From: Euryarchaeota archaeon UBA433
GTDB taxonomy: Archaea > Thermoplasmatota > Poseidoniia > Poseidoniales > Poseidoniaceae
Assembly: GCA_002495535.1 (NCBI GenBank)
Contig: DAFX01000072.1
Coordinates: forward strand, 1 to 13,901
Direction of reading: 5' to 3'
Length of the DNA: 13,901 nt
Shown here piece by piece: positions 6,585-13,486 of this stretch. Within the stretch, counting starts at the first letter, position 1. Each line of letters starts with the position of its first letter. The position numbers and the translations under genes were made by a program. The notes beneath the pieces are model-generated. The model was not told the DNA's origin. It did no database searches and saw nothing but the letters and a program-made list of their open reading frames with translations.

Positions 6585-7448
6585 TCATTCGTCAAGGCGT
6601 TGTTCGAGCCAAGACCGGAACTCTTGAGCCATGTCTTGACGGCGCAGAGCATGATCTACCTGTGCTTTCAGCCATGGCAGTGGTTTTCCAGAATCGTACC
6701 ATTGGTAGCCCTCCAACTCAACCCCGTGCAGGCCTCCATTGTCCATCCAATGCTGTTGAAGAGCGATGGATTGCAGTTCCCCATGAGTCTCCACATCATA
6801 ATGCTCCAACAAAGCAGCGGCATCGGAGGTGAACACATACCGTCCACAAAGAACCAAATTTGAGGGGGCGTTCTCCGGCAGTGGTTTCTCGACGATTTCA
6901 GTGATGTTCGAACCTTCTAGTCTCACTACGCCATAGTTGCTGACCTCCTCGGGTTGAACTGGCAATAAGCCCGCACAAGGACGGCCTGACTGTTCAAAAG
7001 CCGATGCTAAACGGGCGCTTGCCTGAGAAGGAGCGAAGTCGGTCAAGGAGGAATGGGTGTCCATGAGTAGGTTATCGCCAAGAAGAACGAGAAACGGTCC
7101 ATCAATCGCATGAAGCGCGCTTTGAATCGCGTTGCCGAGACCCAAGGGCGTCTGTTGAACATGAATTTGAACGTCAACATCTGCGAAAGGGGCGAGCAAG
7201 GTTGCGTCTAACTCGGGTCGCTTTTCACTCAGCCAGGTGTGGTCTGCCAACAGGTTGGAGAGGTCTTTTCGAGGGGAGGTCACAATGTGAAGCCGCTTAA
7301 CACCAGCCGCTATGGCTTCTCGGGCAAGGTGAACAAGAGCAGGTACGTCCACCAGCGGGAGGGCTTCTTTGGGCACTGAAGCGCTTGTCGGAAGCATTCG
7401 AGTGCCCAAACCACCCGCTACCAGCAGGGCATCTTCAATTGCCGCCAT
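6585..7448 (-). CDS. galU: UTP--glucose-1-phosphate uridylyltransferase (GalU-like nucleotidyltransferase)
   Basis: A 287-residue sugar-nucleotidyltransferase that makes UDP-glucose (or a related NDP-sugar) from glucose-1-phosphate and UTP in the cytoplasm. The GalU-type nucleotide-binding signature AGGLGTRMLP followed by VPKEALPLVD is intact. Further GalU landmarks are LGLGNAIQSA, the metal-binding FLVLLGDNLL, SNYGVVRLEG, EIVEKPLPENAPSN, LCGRYVF and YQWYDSGKPLPWLKA. I chose ATG at 7448, which places the signature about ten residues from the N-terminus as in the family. Longer in-frame starts (7559, 7514) would overlap the divergent membrane-protein gene and add non-family residues. With the UDP-sugar dehydrogenase at the window start it gives a two-step route to UDP-glucuronate. 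No clear Shine-Dalgarno is seen. Substrate assignment rests on overall GalU likeness. Confidence 0.88.
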   Translation of the reverse strand: MAAIEDALLVAGGLGTRMLPTSASVPKEALPLVDVPALVHLAREAIAAGVKRLHIVTSPRKDLSNLLADHTWLSEKRPELDATLLAPFADVDVQIHVQQTPLGLGNAIQSALHAIDGPFLVLLGDNLLMDTHSSLTDFAPSQASARLASAFEQSGRPCAGLLPVQPEEVSNYGVVRLEGSNITEIVEKPLPENAPSNLVLCGRYVFTSDAAALLEHYDVETHGELQSIALQQHWMDNGGLHGVELEGYQWYDSGKPLPWLKAQVDHALRRQDMAQEFRSWLEQRLDE

Positions 7449-7484
7449 GAAGGGTTGCTGGATGGCACAGGCTTTCAAGCGTGG

Positions 7485-7499
7485 CCCTTCTGCCAAGGG
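7485..7499. repeat. Inverted repeat in the galU / membrane protein divergent spacer
   Basis: CCCTT-CTGCC-AAGGG, 5-base arms with a 5-base centre, within the 53-base spacer between the divergent starts at 7448 and 7502. It could be an operator for both genes or chance; no TATA box is evident nearby. Confidence 0.25.
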
Positions 7500-7501
7500 A
7501 T

Positions 7502-7921
7502 ATGGAGCGAACATTGCAGTGGCAATGGCTTGCCGTTTTAGGCATAATTGGGGTTGCACAGGGTTTCGTCGACCTCGCTCCAGCCGGCCCGTGGGATTCG
7601 CGCTCTTTCACCCGCGGCGTGCTTGGATTGGTCGGTATGACGTGCCTGTACCTTGCGTGGTTTAGATTCACATTCAACATCAATGGCGTTGCCCCCACCG
7701 TAGATCGTTGGAAAGAACCAGAAGCAACTTGGAGCAAGGTGATTGTGTTTGGTGCGGTCATGGTTGCAATTCCGTCTATGATGCAGTGGGCGGGCCTGCA
7801 AGATGCTTTTCCAGAACCAACTGGGCTCTTTTTCGCCTTGATTGGAGGGCTTGCACTGCTCAATGGAGCCTACGTTGGGCTTGTTGTCAAAGGCCCGTTG
7901 GCCATCACTGAAGAAGAATGA
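7502..7921 (+). CDS. Four-TM membrane protein of unknown function
   Basis: A 139-residue hydrophobic protein that I cannot assign to a named family. Four predicted membrane helices: WLAVLGIIGVAQGFV near residues 9-23, GVLGLVGMTCLYLAWF near 39-54, VIVFGAVMVAIPSMM near 80-94, and LFFALIGGLALLNGAYVGLV near 110-129. The loop between helices 2 and 3 (FNINGVAPTVDRWKEPEATW) is polar. A short acidic tail ends in ITEEE. ATG at 7502 is preferred, with AAGGGA directly upstream; an in-frame GTG at 7481 would add seven residues. It is divergent to galU and convergent with the HEAT-repeat gene, with only six bases between their stops. Membership of a surface-glycan set with galU is possible but unproven. 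Confidence 0.7.
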   Translation: MERTLQWQWLAVLGIIGVAQGFVDLAPAGPWDSRSFTRGVLGLVGMTCLYLAWFRFTFNINGVAPTVDRWKEPEATWSKVIVFGAVMVAIPSMMQWAGLQDAFPEPTGLFFALIGGLALLNGAYVGLVVKGPLAITEEE

Positions 7922-7927
7922 ACTTCT

Positions 7928-9385
7928 TCAGTCGAGGAAGCCGAGTTCCTGATCTATTTCGCCTTCAATGTCACCGTCGAGGAGGTTTTCTGCAACCGGG
8001 GGGCGTTCTGGCAAGGTCGGTTGTTCTGCTTCTCCTTTGAGGTAGGCTTGCCATGCCTCCGAGCGGTCAGGTCGACGAAGCGTTAGCGGGGCCCACAACG
8101 GTTCAAGATCGCATCCTTGTGCAACAAAATCGTGCAGGCGGGCTGCAAAATGGTCAGGAGCAACTTCCTCCATCCTCATCAGCAATTCTCGCATTCGAGT
8201 GCGGACCACCTCATCACCGTCCATCCAAAGCATTGGTAGGAGGCGGCGTTTATCATCGGGGTATTGTTCGAGGTAATCTCGCAAAAACGGGACAAGGTTA
8301 CGCCGCACCACGGGCAGTGGATGGTTCGATAGTTCGGCCATCGTATCGGCCCACTTTTCTACATCGAGGAAACGCAAGTCGCCGACGGTTGCGCTCGCTG
8401 CAGCCAAGACGCCTTCGTCTTCGTCGTCCAACATCGCTTCAAGGAACGGAACAGCATCCCATGTCAAGCGGCGGAACAAGCGAGTGAGCACATCAGCCAT
8501 TCCTCGTCGAATCAAAATTTCTGGACGTGTGTGCAAACGCTGGGCTAAGGCCAAACCTGAATCACGGTCGTATTCAATGGCTTTAGCAAGGCACAAGCAG
8601 ACACGAGAGGCGACTTCTTCCTCAGGATCGAGGGCTCGTCGCATGAGGATTTGATCGATGTGCAAAGGACCAACCAAGCTGGGTCGTTGGAGTAACAATC
8701 GGGCCCATTCCATCAGCAAGAGCCGGCGTTCAAGAGGTCCATTTTCGAGGCGCGTGAGCAACCAAACTGCGGCTTCAACACCAACATCGTGCGCCACGAC
8801 ACCTCCTTGGCGTGGAAGAACGGCGTGGGGATTCCACTCCATTTGATGGGGTCCAGCATCAGGCTGCGTGTGCCATGTGCCAGGTCGTTCTGCGAGCGCG
8901 ATTGATTCAACCAAGTGATAGCCCTGATGCACTGATTGACCTCGCGCTTCGGTTGCTAGACCGTCGACCAGGGCAACAGCAAGCCACCAACGGTCCACGT
9001 TTGGAGCCTGTTGGTCAAAAGCCTGCGAAAGCCAATCGGTGGCAATAGCAAACAACAACCGTTCAGCGACCTGAGGGACCCGTTTTTTCAACCACCGTTC
9101 ATGCACCTCGTAAGGGTCATCACTCAGGTTCATGCGATGAGGCACTATGAGATCGACAACCGTGTTGAGGTTTCGTTCAAACATACCACGATCAACTTGG
9201 AGAAGACCAACGCCTTGTTCGATAATTGTTTGAGGTGAGCGCGGTGGCAAAGCGGGAAAGTCGGGGTCGGAAATCGGCGGGGAAGGAAGTGGCCATGACT
9301 GAGTGCCGCGTTCTAATGCAGCCACGAGGCCTTGCTCAACAGCATCATATGCTGCTTGTGACAAACGATTACGCGGTTTGCTCAT
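7928..9385 (-). CDS. HEAT/ARM-like helical repeat protein, downstream of tfb
   Basis: A 485-residue soluble protein without an enzyme motif. The central and C-terminal part (about residues 215-410) reads as consecutive amphipathic helix pairs of the HEAT/Armadillo type, for example RALDPEEEVASRVCLCLAKA, LIRRGMADVLTRLFRRL, AMLDDEDEGVLAAASATVGD, LSNHPLPVVRRNLVPFLRDY and WMDGDEVVRTRMRELLMRM. Acidic turns and conserved Val/Arg at the second-helix start are typical of such repeats. The N-terminal 200 residues are helical but not recognisable, with a Pro-rich stretch near residues 31-50. The acidic C-terminus ends in EGEIDQELGFLD. HEAT arrays are generally scaffolds for protein-protein contacts. 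ATG at 9385 follows GAGGGTCA. It starts 36 bases after the tfb stop on the same strand, so tfb and this gene are probably one transcript, hinting at a transcription-linked or scaffold role (inference). Confidence 0.75.
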   Translation of the reverse strand: MSKPRNRLSQAAYDAVEQGLVAALERGTQSWPLPSPPISDPDFPALPPRSPQTIIEQGVGLLQVDRGMFERNLNTVVDLIVPHRMNLSDDPYEVHERWLKKRVPQVAERLLFAIATDWLSQAFDQQAPNVDRWWLAVALVDGLATEARGQSVHQGYHLVESIALAERPGTWHTQPDAGPHQMEWNPHAVLPRQGGVVAHDVGVEAAVWLLTRLENGPLERRLLLMEWARLLLQRPSLVGPLHIDQILMRRALDPEEEVASRVCLCLAKAIEYDRDSGLALAQRLHTRPEILIRRGMADVLTRLFRRLTWDAVPFLEAMLDDEDEGVLAAASATVGDLRFLDVEKWADTMAELSNHPLPVVRRNLVPFLRDYLEQYPDDKRRLLPMLWMDGDEVVRTRMRELLMRMEEVAPDHFAARLHDFVAQGCDLEPLWAPLTLRRPDRSEAWQAYLKGEAEQPTLPERPPVAENLLDGDIEGEIDQELGFLD

Positions 9386-9421
9386 GCCTGACCCTCATGC
9401 TCAGAGCACTGTTTCTTCATC

Positions 9422-10348
9422 TCAAATATCGAGCTCGATATTGAGGTTTTGAATCAGTTCTTTGTATCGGTTCCTGATGGTCACTTCGGTCACGCCTGCA
9501 ACCTCTGCGACTTCTCGTTGAGTTCTGCGCTTGCCACAGAGAACTGAAGCAATGTAAATGATGGAGGCTGCAATTCCTGTTGGACCGCGTCCGCTCGTCA
9601 ATTCCTTTTCCTGAGCAGCCTTGATCAATTCGTAGGCCTTTGCTTCAACTTCTGCATCCAGTCCGAGCCCGGAGCAGAATCGAGAAATGTAATCTTCCGG
9701 TCCAGTCGGCATGATTTTCATTTTGAGTTCTCGAACCATGAAACGGTACGTTCGACCGATTTCCTTGCGGCCGGTTCTCGACGCCTGTCCAATTTCATCA
9801 AGAGTGCGCGGCACGCCACATTGGCGGCATGCGGCGTACAGGGATGCTGCAGCCACACCTTCGATTGAACGGCCACGGATCAAGCGCTTGTCGACCGCTT
9901 TCTTGTAGTTTACAGCCGCCGCTTCACGGACGGACTTTGGCAGTTCCAGTCGGCTTGCCATTCGGTCCAGTTCAGCCAAAGCCATTGCCAAGTTTCGCTC
10001 GGTAGCGTTGCTGACACGGCTTCTCTTCTGCCACTTTCGCATTCGGTAAAATTGAGATCGGTAGCGGGAATTGATGGTTTTTCCAGAGTAGTCCTTGTTC
10101 TGCCAATCGATGTCTGTTGACAATCCTTTATCGTGGAGCATAACGGTCATTGGTGCACCGGTACGAGCTCGTTGATCGCCTTGTTCTGGTGAAAAGACTC
10201 GCCATTCTGCTCCTTGATCGATGACGTTGTCTTCCAACACCAGGCCGCAGTCGTCACAGACCACTTCACCGCGGGTCTCGTCACGGGTTAAGTTTCGACT
10301 TCCACAGTCGCCGCACTTCACGATATCTTCTACTTGTTGCTCATCCAT
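9422..10348 (-). CDS. tfb: Transcription initiation factor B (TFB, archaeal TFIIB)
   Basis: A 308-residue general transcription factor that bridges TBP-bound TATA/BRE DNA and RNA polymerase. The N-terminal zinc ribbon has C12-x2-C15 and C31-x2-C34. Next is the B-reader/linker with EWRVFSPEQGDQRARTGAP and the conserved DKGLSTDIDW. Two cyclin-fold repeats follow, the first about 110-200 (ATERNLAMALAELDRMASRL ... GVAAASLYAACRQCGVPRTL), the second about 205-300 with a recognition helix-turn-helix (TQREVAEVAGVTEVTIRNRY). The length and every hallmark fit a complete archaeal TFB, and this is the strongest evidence for an archaeal host. ATG at 10348 has GAGGGATA a few bases upstream. A strong TTTAAATA box lies about 85 bases upstream, divergent from the aconitase-family gene. 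Archaea often encode several TFBs; whether this is the housekeeping one is not visible. Confidence 0.97.
   Translation of the reverse strand: MDEQQVEDIVKCGDCGSRNLTRDETRGEVVCDDCGLVLEDNVIDQGAEWRVFSPEQGDQRARTGAPMTVMLHDKGLSTDIDWQNKDYSGKTINSRYRSQFYRMRKWQKRSRVSNATERNLAMALAELDRMASRLELPKSVREAAAVNYKKAVDKRLIRGRSIEGVAAASLYAACRQCGVPRTLDEIGQASRTGRKEIGRTYRFMVRELKMKIMPTGPEDYISRFCSGLGLDAEVEAKAYELIKAAQEKELTSGRGPTGIAASIIYIASVLCGKRRTQREVAEVAGVTEVTIRNRYKELIQNLNIELDI
9427..9440. repeat. Perfect 14-base palindrome at the 3' end of tfb
   Basis: TATCGAGCTCGATA is self-complementary over 14 bases and lies within the last codons (Ile-Glu-Leu-Asp-Ile), just before the tfb stop and the 36-base gap to the HEAT-like gene. 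It may be a codon coincidence, or an mRNA hairpin at the gene junction. Confidence 0.35.
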
Positions 10349-10428
10349 ATTGTATCCCTCATACTTCCCCTTGCCGAGCCAATGCTCAACTCATTAGGAG
10401 AACCTTGATATAGTCGCCATGACGATTG

Positions 10429-10436
10429 TATTTAAA
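10429..10436 (-). promoter_or_regulatory. TATA box of tfb
   Basis: On the minus strand the sequence reads CATGAAAG-TTTAAATA, a near-consensus archaeal TATA box preceded by a purine-rich BRE-like element. Initiation would fall near 10404-10408, giving a 5' leader of about 58 bases that contains the GAGGGATA ribosome binding site. Confidence 0.65.
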
Positions 10437-10560
10437 CTTTCATGAGAGTCTTTTATCCTAAATTCGGCACCAAGTTTCCGATTCCAGTACAAAAATTATC
10501 AATATTGCGCGAAAAGTGGACTGCGAGCCAACCCAGGCTGCAATCAATGCGCCCGAACCG

Positions 10561-10568
10561 ATTATATC
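10561..10568 (+). promoter_or_regulatory. TATA box of aconitase-family gene
   Basis: ATTATATC lies about 38 bases upstream of the ATG at 10602. Initiation near 10586-10590 would give a leader of 12-16 bases that just includes GAGGGG (10591-10596), a Shine-Dalgarno with five bases to the ATG. Confidence 0.55.
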
Positions 10569-10601
10569 CGCTGGGCCCATGAAGAGGTTTGAGGGGCAAA
10601 G

Positions 10602-12590
10602 ATGCGAACGAATTGGCCGCCCCAAAAAGTCGCTTTAACGCCCGGAAAGCGAGTTTTGTTCCTCACCAAGGACCTTGATCTCATCAAGAAGCAACTCTAC
10701 GAAGGCTTGGATTTGAAAATGGAAGACCTCACCGTCGAGGAATTGCTCGATGACATCAACACAGATGTCATGACTCCTGCCTGGGTTTGTTTTGACCACG
10801 ATCCCGCTGAAATTGCCAAAAACGCCTACGCTGGATTGATGCATAACGGCCTGAGGGTGTTTCGAGAAAACGCCCTAAAAAACGGCAACTTCGAAGTGAT
10901 TGTATCCGGACAGCGAAAGGGAACTGGATCCTCTCGTGAAACGGCCGCTCAATGTGAGCGCTGGGCTGGAATTAACATCGTCATCGCCGCTTCATTCGCT
11001 CCAATCCATGAACGGAACAACATCAACTTGGGCCAATTGATGGGCGACCATGCTATGCTTGAGCGACTTCAAACTGGTGAAGAAATCAATCTATCTGAAT
11101 TCACCACTCGTTACGATGATGTCACTCAAATCATTCTTGAGAAAGGAGGGTTGTTTCCCTTTGCTAAAGCCCTCAAGTCTGAACAGATTGTCTTACCGCC
11201 AATGAACACCCAAGAACGCCCGATGACAATGGCTGAGAAGATCATCGCCCGAAACCTCGTCGGACAAGGTGAAGGGCAATGCGTAAAGCCTGATGATCCC
11301 GTGATTGCTCAAGTTCAAGGAGGGTATTCCCACGAGTTCACAACCGCCCAAGTTCATACCTTCTTAGGGGAAGAATATGGAGAGGAATACAGCCTTCCAA
11401 ATCCGAGTAAATTTGCGGTGTTTGAAGACCATTTGCTCTATGCGCACCACAACCCAAAATTTGTTCCGTTCATGGACAAGGTGCAGACGTTGCGTGATTT
11501 ACAGGTCGCCTTCCAAAAGCACACCGGCGTTCGTGATTATTCTGCAACGGATGGCGTTTCTCCTGGAATTTGCCACCAAGTTGCCCGTGAAGAATTCATA
11601 GAAGTTGGAGATTTCATACAAGCTACAGACTCTCACACCTGCATGGGTGGAGCATCGAACGCACTCACTTGGGGCGTCGGTGCAACCGAATACGCCAATC
11701 TTGTCAGTGCGGGGTTCACCTTTGTCAAAGTACCAGAGTCCATTCGCTTCGAGCTCGTTGGCAACCTCGTTGATGGTTGCACGGCTAAAGATGTGATTTT
11801 GTACATCTTAGCCGACCACGCTCGTGAAGAATTAACATTGAACCGAAGCATGGAATTCGGTGGCGAAGGATTGGCAAGCCTATCGATTGACGAACGGGCA
11901 ACGCTTTGCAACATGGCGACTGAATGCTCGGGGCGAACCGGTATTTGTGAGGCTGATGACCTCCTGTTTGATTGGATGATGAAAGCTCAGCCCCATCTTG
12001 ATCGTGAGGTCCAAATGGCTCTTGCCGTTGCACCTGATGAAGGAGCGGAATACACGGGTGGAGTGCACATCATCAACCTCGATGAGATCAAGCCAATGGT
12101 CGCACACCCAGGCAACCCTGACGAAGGCATTCCGAGCGATCCAACAAATGGGGCGGACATCGCCGACATCGGCCAAGTGACCATCGACATCGCCTATGGG
12201 GGTTCGTGTACCGCCGGTAAGGAGGATGACATCGCGTACTACGCACAGGTGTGTCAAGCAGCCGAAGACGCTGGACTTGTTGTCAAAGACGGAGTGGAAT
12301 TCTTCATTCAATACGGCTCGGGTCAAGTCAAGCAACTTGCAGTGGACAAGGGATGGCATGAGTTGTTTGGACGTGTTGGTGTCAAATTGATCGACCCCGG
12401 TTGTGGTGCTTGCATTGGCGCTGGACCCGGTGTTTCAATCACCCCTGAACAAGTCACTGTTTCGGCCATAAACCGTAATTTCCAAGGACGTTCTGGCCCC
12501 GGGAAACTGTACCTAGCAAGCCCACTTACTGTCGCAGCCTCTGCTTTTACCGGCGTCATCACATCATGGCGTGACGAATTGTTCAACTGA
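10602..12590 (+). CDS. Fused aconitase-superfamily hydro-lyase, swivel domain first (AcnB/LeuD-LeuC-like)
   Basis: A 662-residue [4Fe-4S] dehydratase isomerising a hydroxy-acid (citrate, methylcitrate, homocitrate or isopropylmalate class). The N-terminal third is the swivel (small-subunit, LeuD-like) domain: DDINTD at residues 50-55 and GTGSSRETA with S110-S111-R112-E113. The catalytic domains follow from M208 (MTMAEKIIARN, like the LeuC N-terminus). They carry ATDSHTC with C347, GGASNALTWGVGATEYAN, GSCTAGKEDD, and PGCGACIGAG with C601 and C604; the three cluster ligands are thus complete. The end (GRSGPGKLYLASPLTVAASA) is typical. Swivel-first order is that of AcnB rather than AcnA, but the AcnB HEAT-like N-terminal domain is missing. 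After DDINTD the text is TPAWVCFD, not the R-Y-L type of isopropylmalate isomerases, so an aconitase-like substrate is my preference. GAGGGG precedes the ATG. Confidence 0.88.
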   Translation: MRTNWPPQKVALTPGKRVLFLTKDLDLIKKQLYEGLDLKMEDLTVEELLDDINTDVMTPAWVCFDHDPAEIAKNAYAGLMHNGLRVFRENALKNGNFEVIVSGQRKGTGSSRETAAQCERWAGINIVIAASFAPIHERNNINLGQLMGDHAMLERLQTGEEINLSEFTTRYDDVTQIILEKGGLFPFAKALKSEQIVLPPMNTQERPMTMAEKIIARNLVGQGEGQCVKPDDPVIAQVQGGYSHEFTTAQVHTFLGEEYGEEYSLPNPSKFAVFEDHLLYAHHNPKFVPFMDKVQTLRDLQVAFQKHTGVRDYSATDGVSPGICHQVAREEFIEVGDFIQATDSHTCMGGASNALTWGVGATEYANLVSAGFTFVKVPESIRFELVGNLVDGCTAKDVILYILADHAREELTLNRSMEFGGEGLASLSIDERATLCNMATECSGRTGICEADDLLFDWMMKAQPHLDREVQMALAVAPDEGAEYTGGVHIINLDEIKPMVAHPGNPDEGIPSDPTNGADIADIGQVTIDIAYGGSCTAGKEDDIAYYAQVCQAAEDAGLVVKDGVEFFIQYGSGQVKQLAVDKGWHELFGRVGVKLIDPGCGACIGAGPGVSITPEQVTVSAINRNFQGRSGPGKLYLASPLTVAASAFTGVITSWRDELFN

Positions 12591-12654
12591 AAGTCGATTC
12601 ATCGTTGAAACCCAATTCATCGAATTTTGCTTTCATGATACCGCACCGATTTTG

Positions 12655-12670
12655 ACAGTATTTGTACTGT
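12655..12670. repeat. Inverted repeat ACAGTA-TTTG-TACTGT
   Basis: Perfect 6-base arms around a 4-base centre, about 65 bases after the aconitase-family stop and about 130 bases before the next start. It is a candidate regulator binding site or RNA hairpin. No poly-T follows directly. Confidence 0.4.
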
Positions 12671-12772
12671 GCACTGGAGGAGTGCCGAGCATAACGCACC
12701 ATGACCAACCCTTCGCAGCCGGGCATTCAACCGATGCTTGTGCATCAGAAATTTTAGAAGTTGTACTCAATG

Positions 12773-12780
12773 ATTTAATG
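12773..12780 (+). promoter_or_regulatory. TATA box of DUF4760-like gene (leaderless)
   Basis: ATTTAATG centred about 26 bases upstream of the ATG at 12803, the normal TATA-to-start-site distance in archaea, with no Shine-Dalgarno before the ATG. The transcript is therefore probably leaderless. Confidence 0.45.
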
Positions 12781-12802
12781 TCGTATTCTCTAAGCCAACA
12801 CC

Positions 12803-13336
12803 ATGGACATTGAAACTGCGGCTTCATATGCTGAAATTATTGGGCTCGTGACCATTCTTGGCGCTGCCGTTTACTCATGGTATCAAATCCGAGAGATGAA
12901 GGCAAGCCGGGATAGTGCGGCTGCACTGGTGCTTTCAGAGCATTTTCAGAGGCCAGCCTGGGTAGGTGGCGTAGTTGAATTAGTGTACCAACCGAAGGGC
13001 CTTGACTCGTTAGAGACATTCAAAGAACATCACGGCGAACGATGGCCTGACCTCTTTGCAGTCATGGCCACTTGGGAAAGTATGGGCGCCCTCGTTCATC
13101 GAGGTGACCTTGATTTCCACCTTGTCTACGATCTTTATTCGGGTTTGATTCTTTCAACACACGAAGTCTGTGAGCCTTTGATTCAAGGAGAGCGGGACAA
13201 GTTCGACAACACACGATTTGAATGGTTCACTTGGCTCGCAGACCGAATTCGAGAATTCAATGATTCGCAACATGTTCCTGAGGCGGCGTACCTTGAACAC
13301 CGAAATTGGAAACCTCCTGTTCGCAAGCCAAATTGA
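12803..13336 (+). CDS. Membrane-anchored DUF4760-like protein
   Basis: A 177-residue protein with one N-terminal membrane helix (AEIIGLVTILGAAVYSWYQI, about residues 9-28) followed by a positively charged REMKASRD and a soluble helical domain. The order 'TM helix - YQIREMKxSR - helical region with aromatic W/F residues' resembles DUF4760-type proteins. Visible elements are ALVLSEHFQRPAWV, DLFAVMATWESMGALVHRG, a DLYSGLILSTHEVCEPLI segment and WFTWLADRIREFN. The soluble part is predicted cytosolic. No catalytic motif is evident and the function is unknown; some such proteins sit near defence or stress genes, but nothing adjacent here supports that. ATG at 12803 matches a leaderless promoter. 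It is convergent with the TM2-domain gene across a 150-base structured spacer. Confidence 0.7.
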   Translation: MDIETAASYAEIIGLVTILGAAVYSWYQIREMKASRDSAAALVLSEHFQRPAWVGGVVELVYQPKGLDSLETFKEHHGERWPDLFAVMATWESMGALVHRGDLDFHLVYDLYSGLILSTHEVCEPLIQGERDKFDNTRFEWFTWLADRIREFNDSQHVPEAAYLEHRNWKPPVRKPN

Positions 13337-13374
13337 TACTTGGTGATCCGCTTAATCTAATTAGCATTTGAAAG

Positions 13375-13477
13375 GAAAGGGGCTATTGCCAAGTCGCAGG
13401 GGCACATCAAAGGAACCTTTTAACAGGGTTCTAAAACAACTAAACTGTTTTCAAACAGGTGGAGGTAACCCCCTTTC
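13375..13477. other. Structured intergenic segment (possible small RNA or bidirectional terminator)
   Basis: Between the convergent genes an 8-base perfect closing stem can form: GAAAGGGG (13375-13382) with CCCCTTTC (13470-13477). Inside it are three short hairpins: TGCC/GGCA (13387-13390 with 13401-13404), GAACC/GGTTC (13413-13417 with 13427-13431) and CTGTTT/AAACAG (13445-13450 with 13453-13458). Read on the minus strand, the last hairpin is followed by the T-rich TTTAGTTGTTTTAG, fitting a terminator for the TM2 gene. A cloverleaf tRNA does not fit, because no T-loop with TTC is in place. No promoter for an independent RNA is evident. Confidence 0.35.
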
Positions 13478-13486
13478 GATTGGTTT

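Larger units (their letters stand above)
10349..10601. other. Divergent promoter region between tfb and aconitase-family gene
   Basis: This 253-base spacer holds the minus-strand tfb promoter, the plus-strand promoter of the aconitase-family gene, and between them an AT-rich stretch (10440-10512) with no reading frame. I see no RNA gene in it. Confidence 0.6.
12591..12802. other. Intergenic region upstream of DUF4760-like gene
   Basis: These 212 bases have no credible gene. An open frame across 12571-12813 lacks coding character and overlaps the aconitase-family end. The region contains two short T-runs (near 12625 and 12650) that may end the upstream transcript, a direct repeat of ATTCATCG at 12598-12605 with a second copy about 18 bases later, a 16-base inverted repeat, and the promoter of the next gene. 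Confidence 0.55.

Noticed and set aside
7449..7559. N-terminal extension of the galU-like protein to 7514 or 7559
   Set aside because: It would overlap the divergent membrane-protein gene and adds residues absent from the GalU family, whose nucleotide-binding motif starts within about ten residues of the N-terminus.
8053..8487. Plus-strand open frame of 144 residues inside the HEAT-like gene
   Set aside because: Arg/Pro/Ser-rich shadow of a long, consistent minus-strand coding region.
12571..12813. Plus-strand open frame of 80 residues after the hydro-lyase
   Set aside because: It overlaps the 3' end of the hydro-lyase, has no ribosome site, an atypical Cys/His/Phe composition, and covers the promoter of the next gene.
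13375..13477. tRNA-like fold
   Set aside because: An acceptor-like stem and a seven-base loop with TAA can be drawn, but the position of the T-arm reads AAACA-GGTGGAG-GTAAC with no TTC and no pairing, and the D-arm lacks the usual A-G...G-G pattern.
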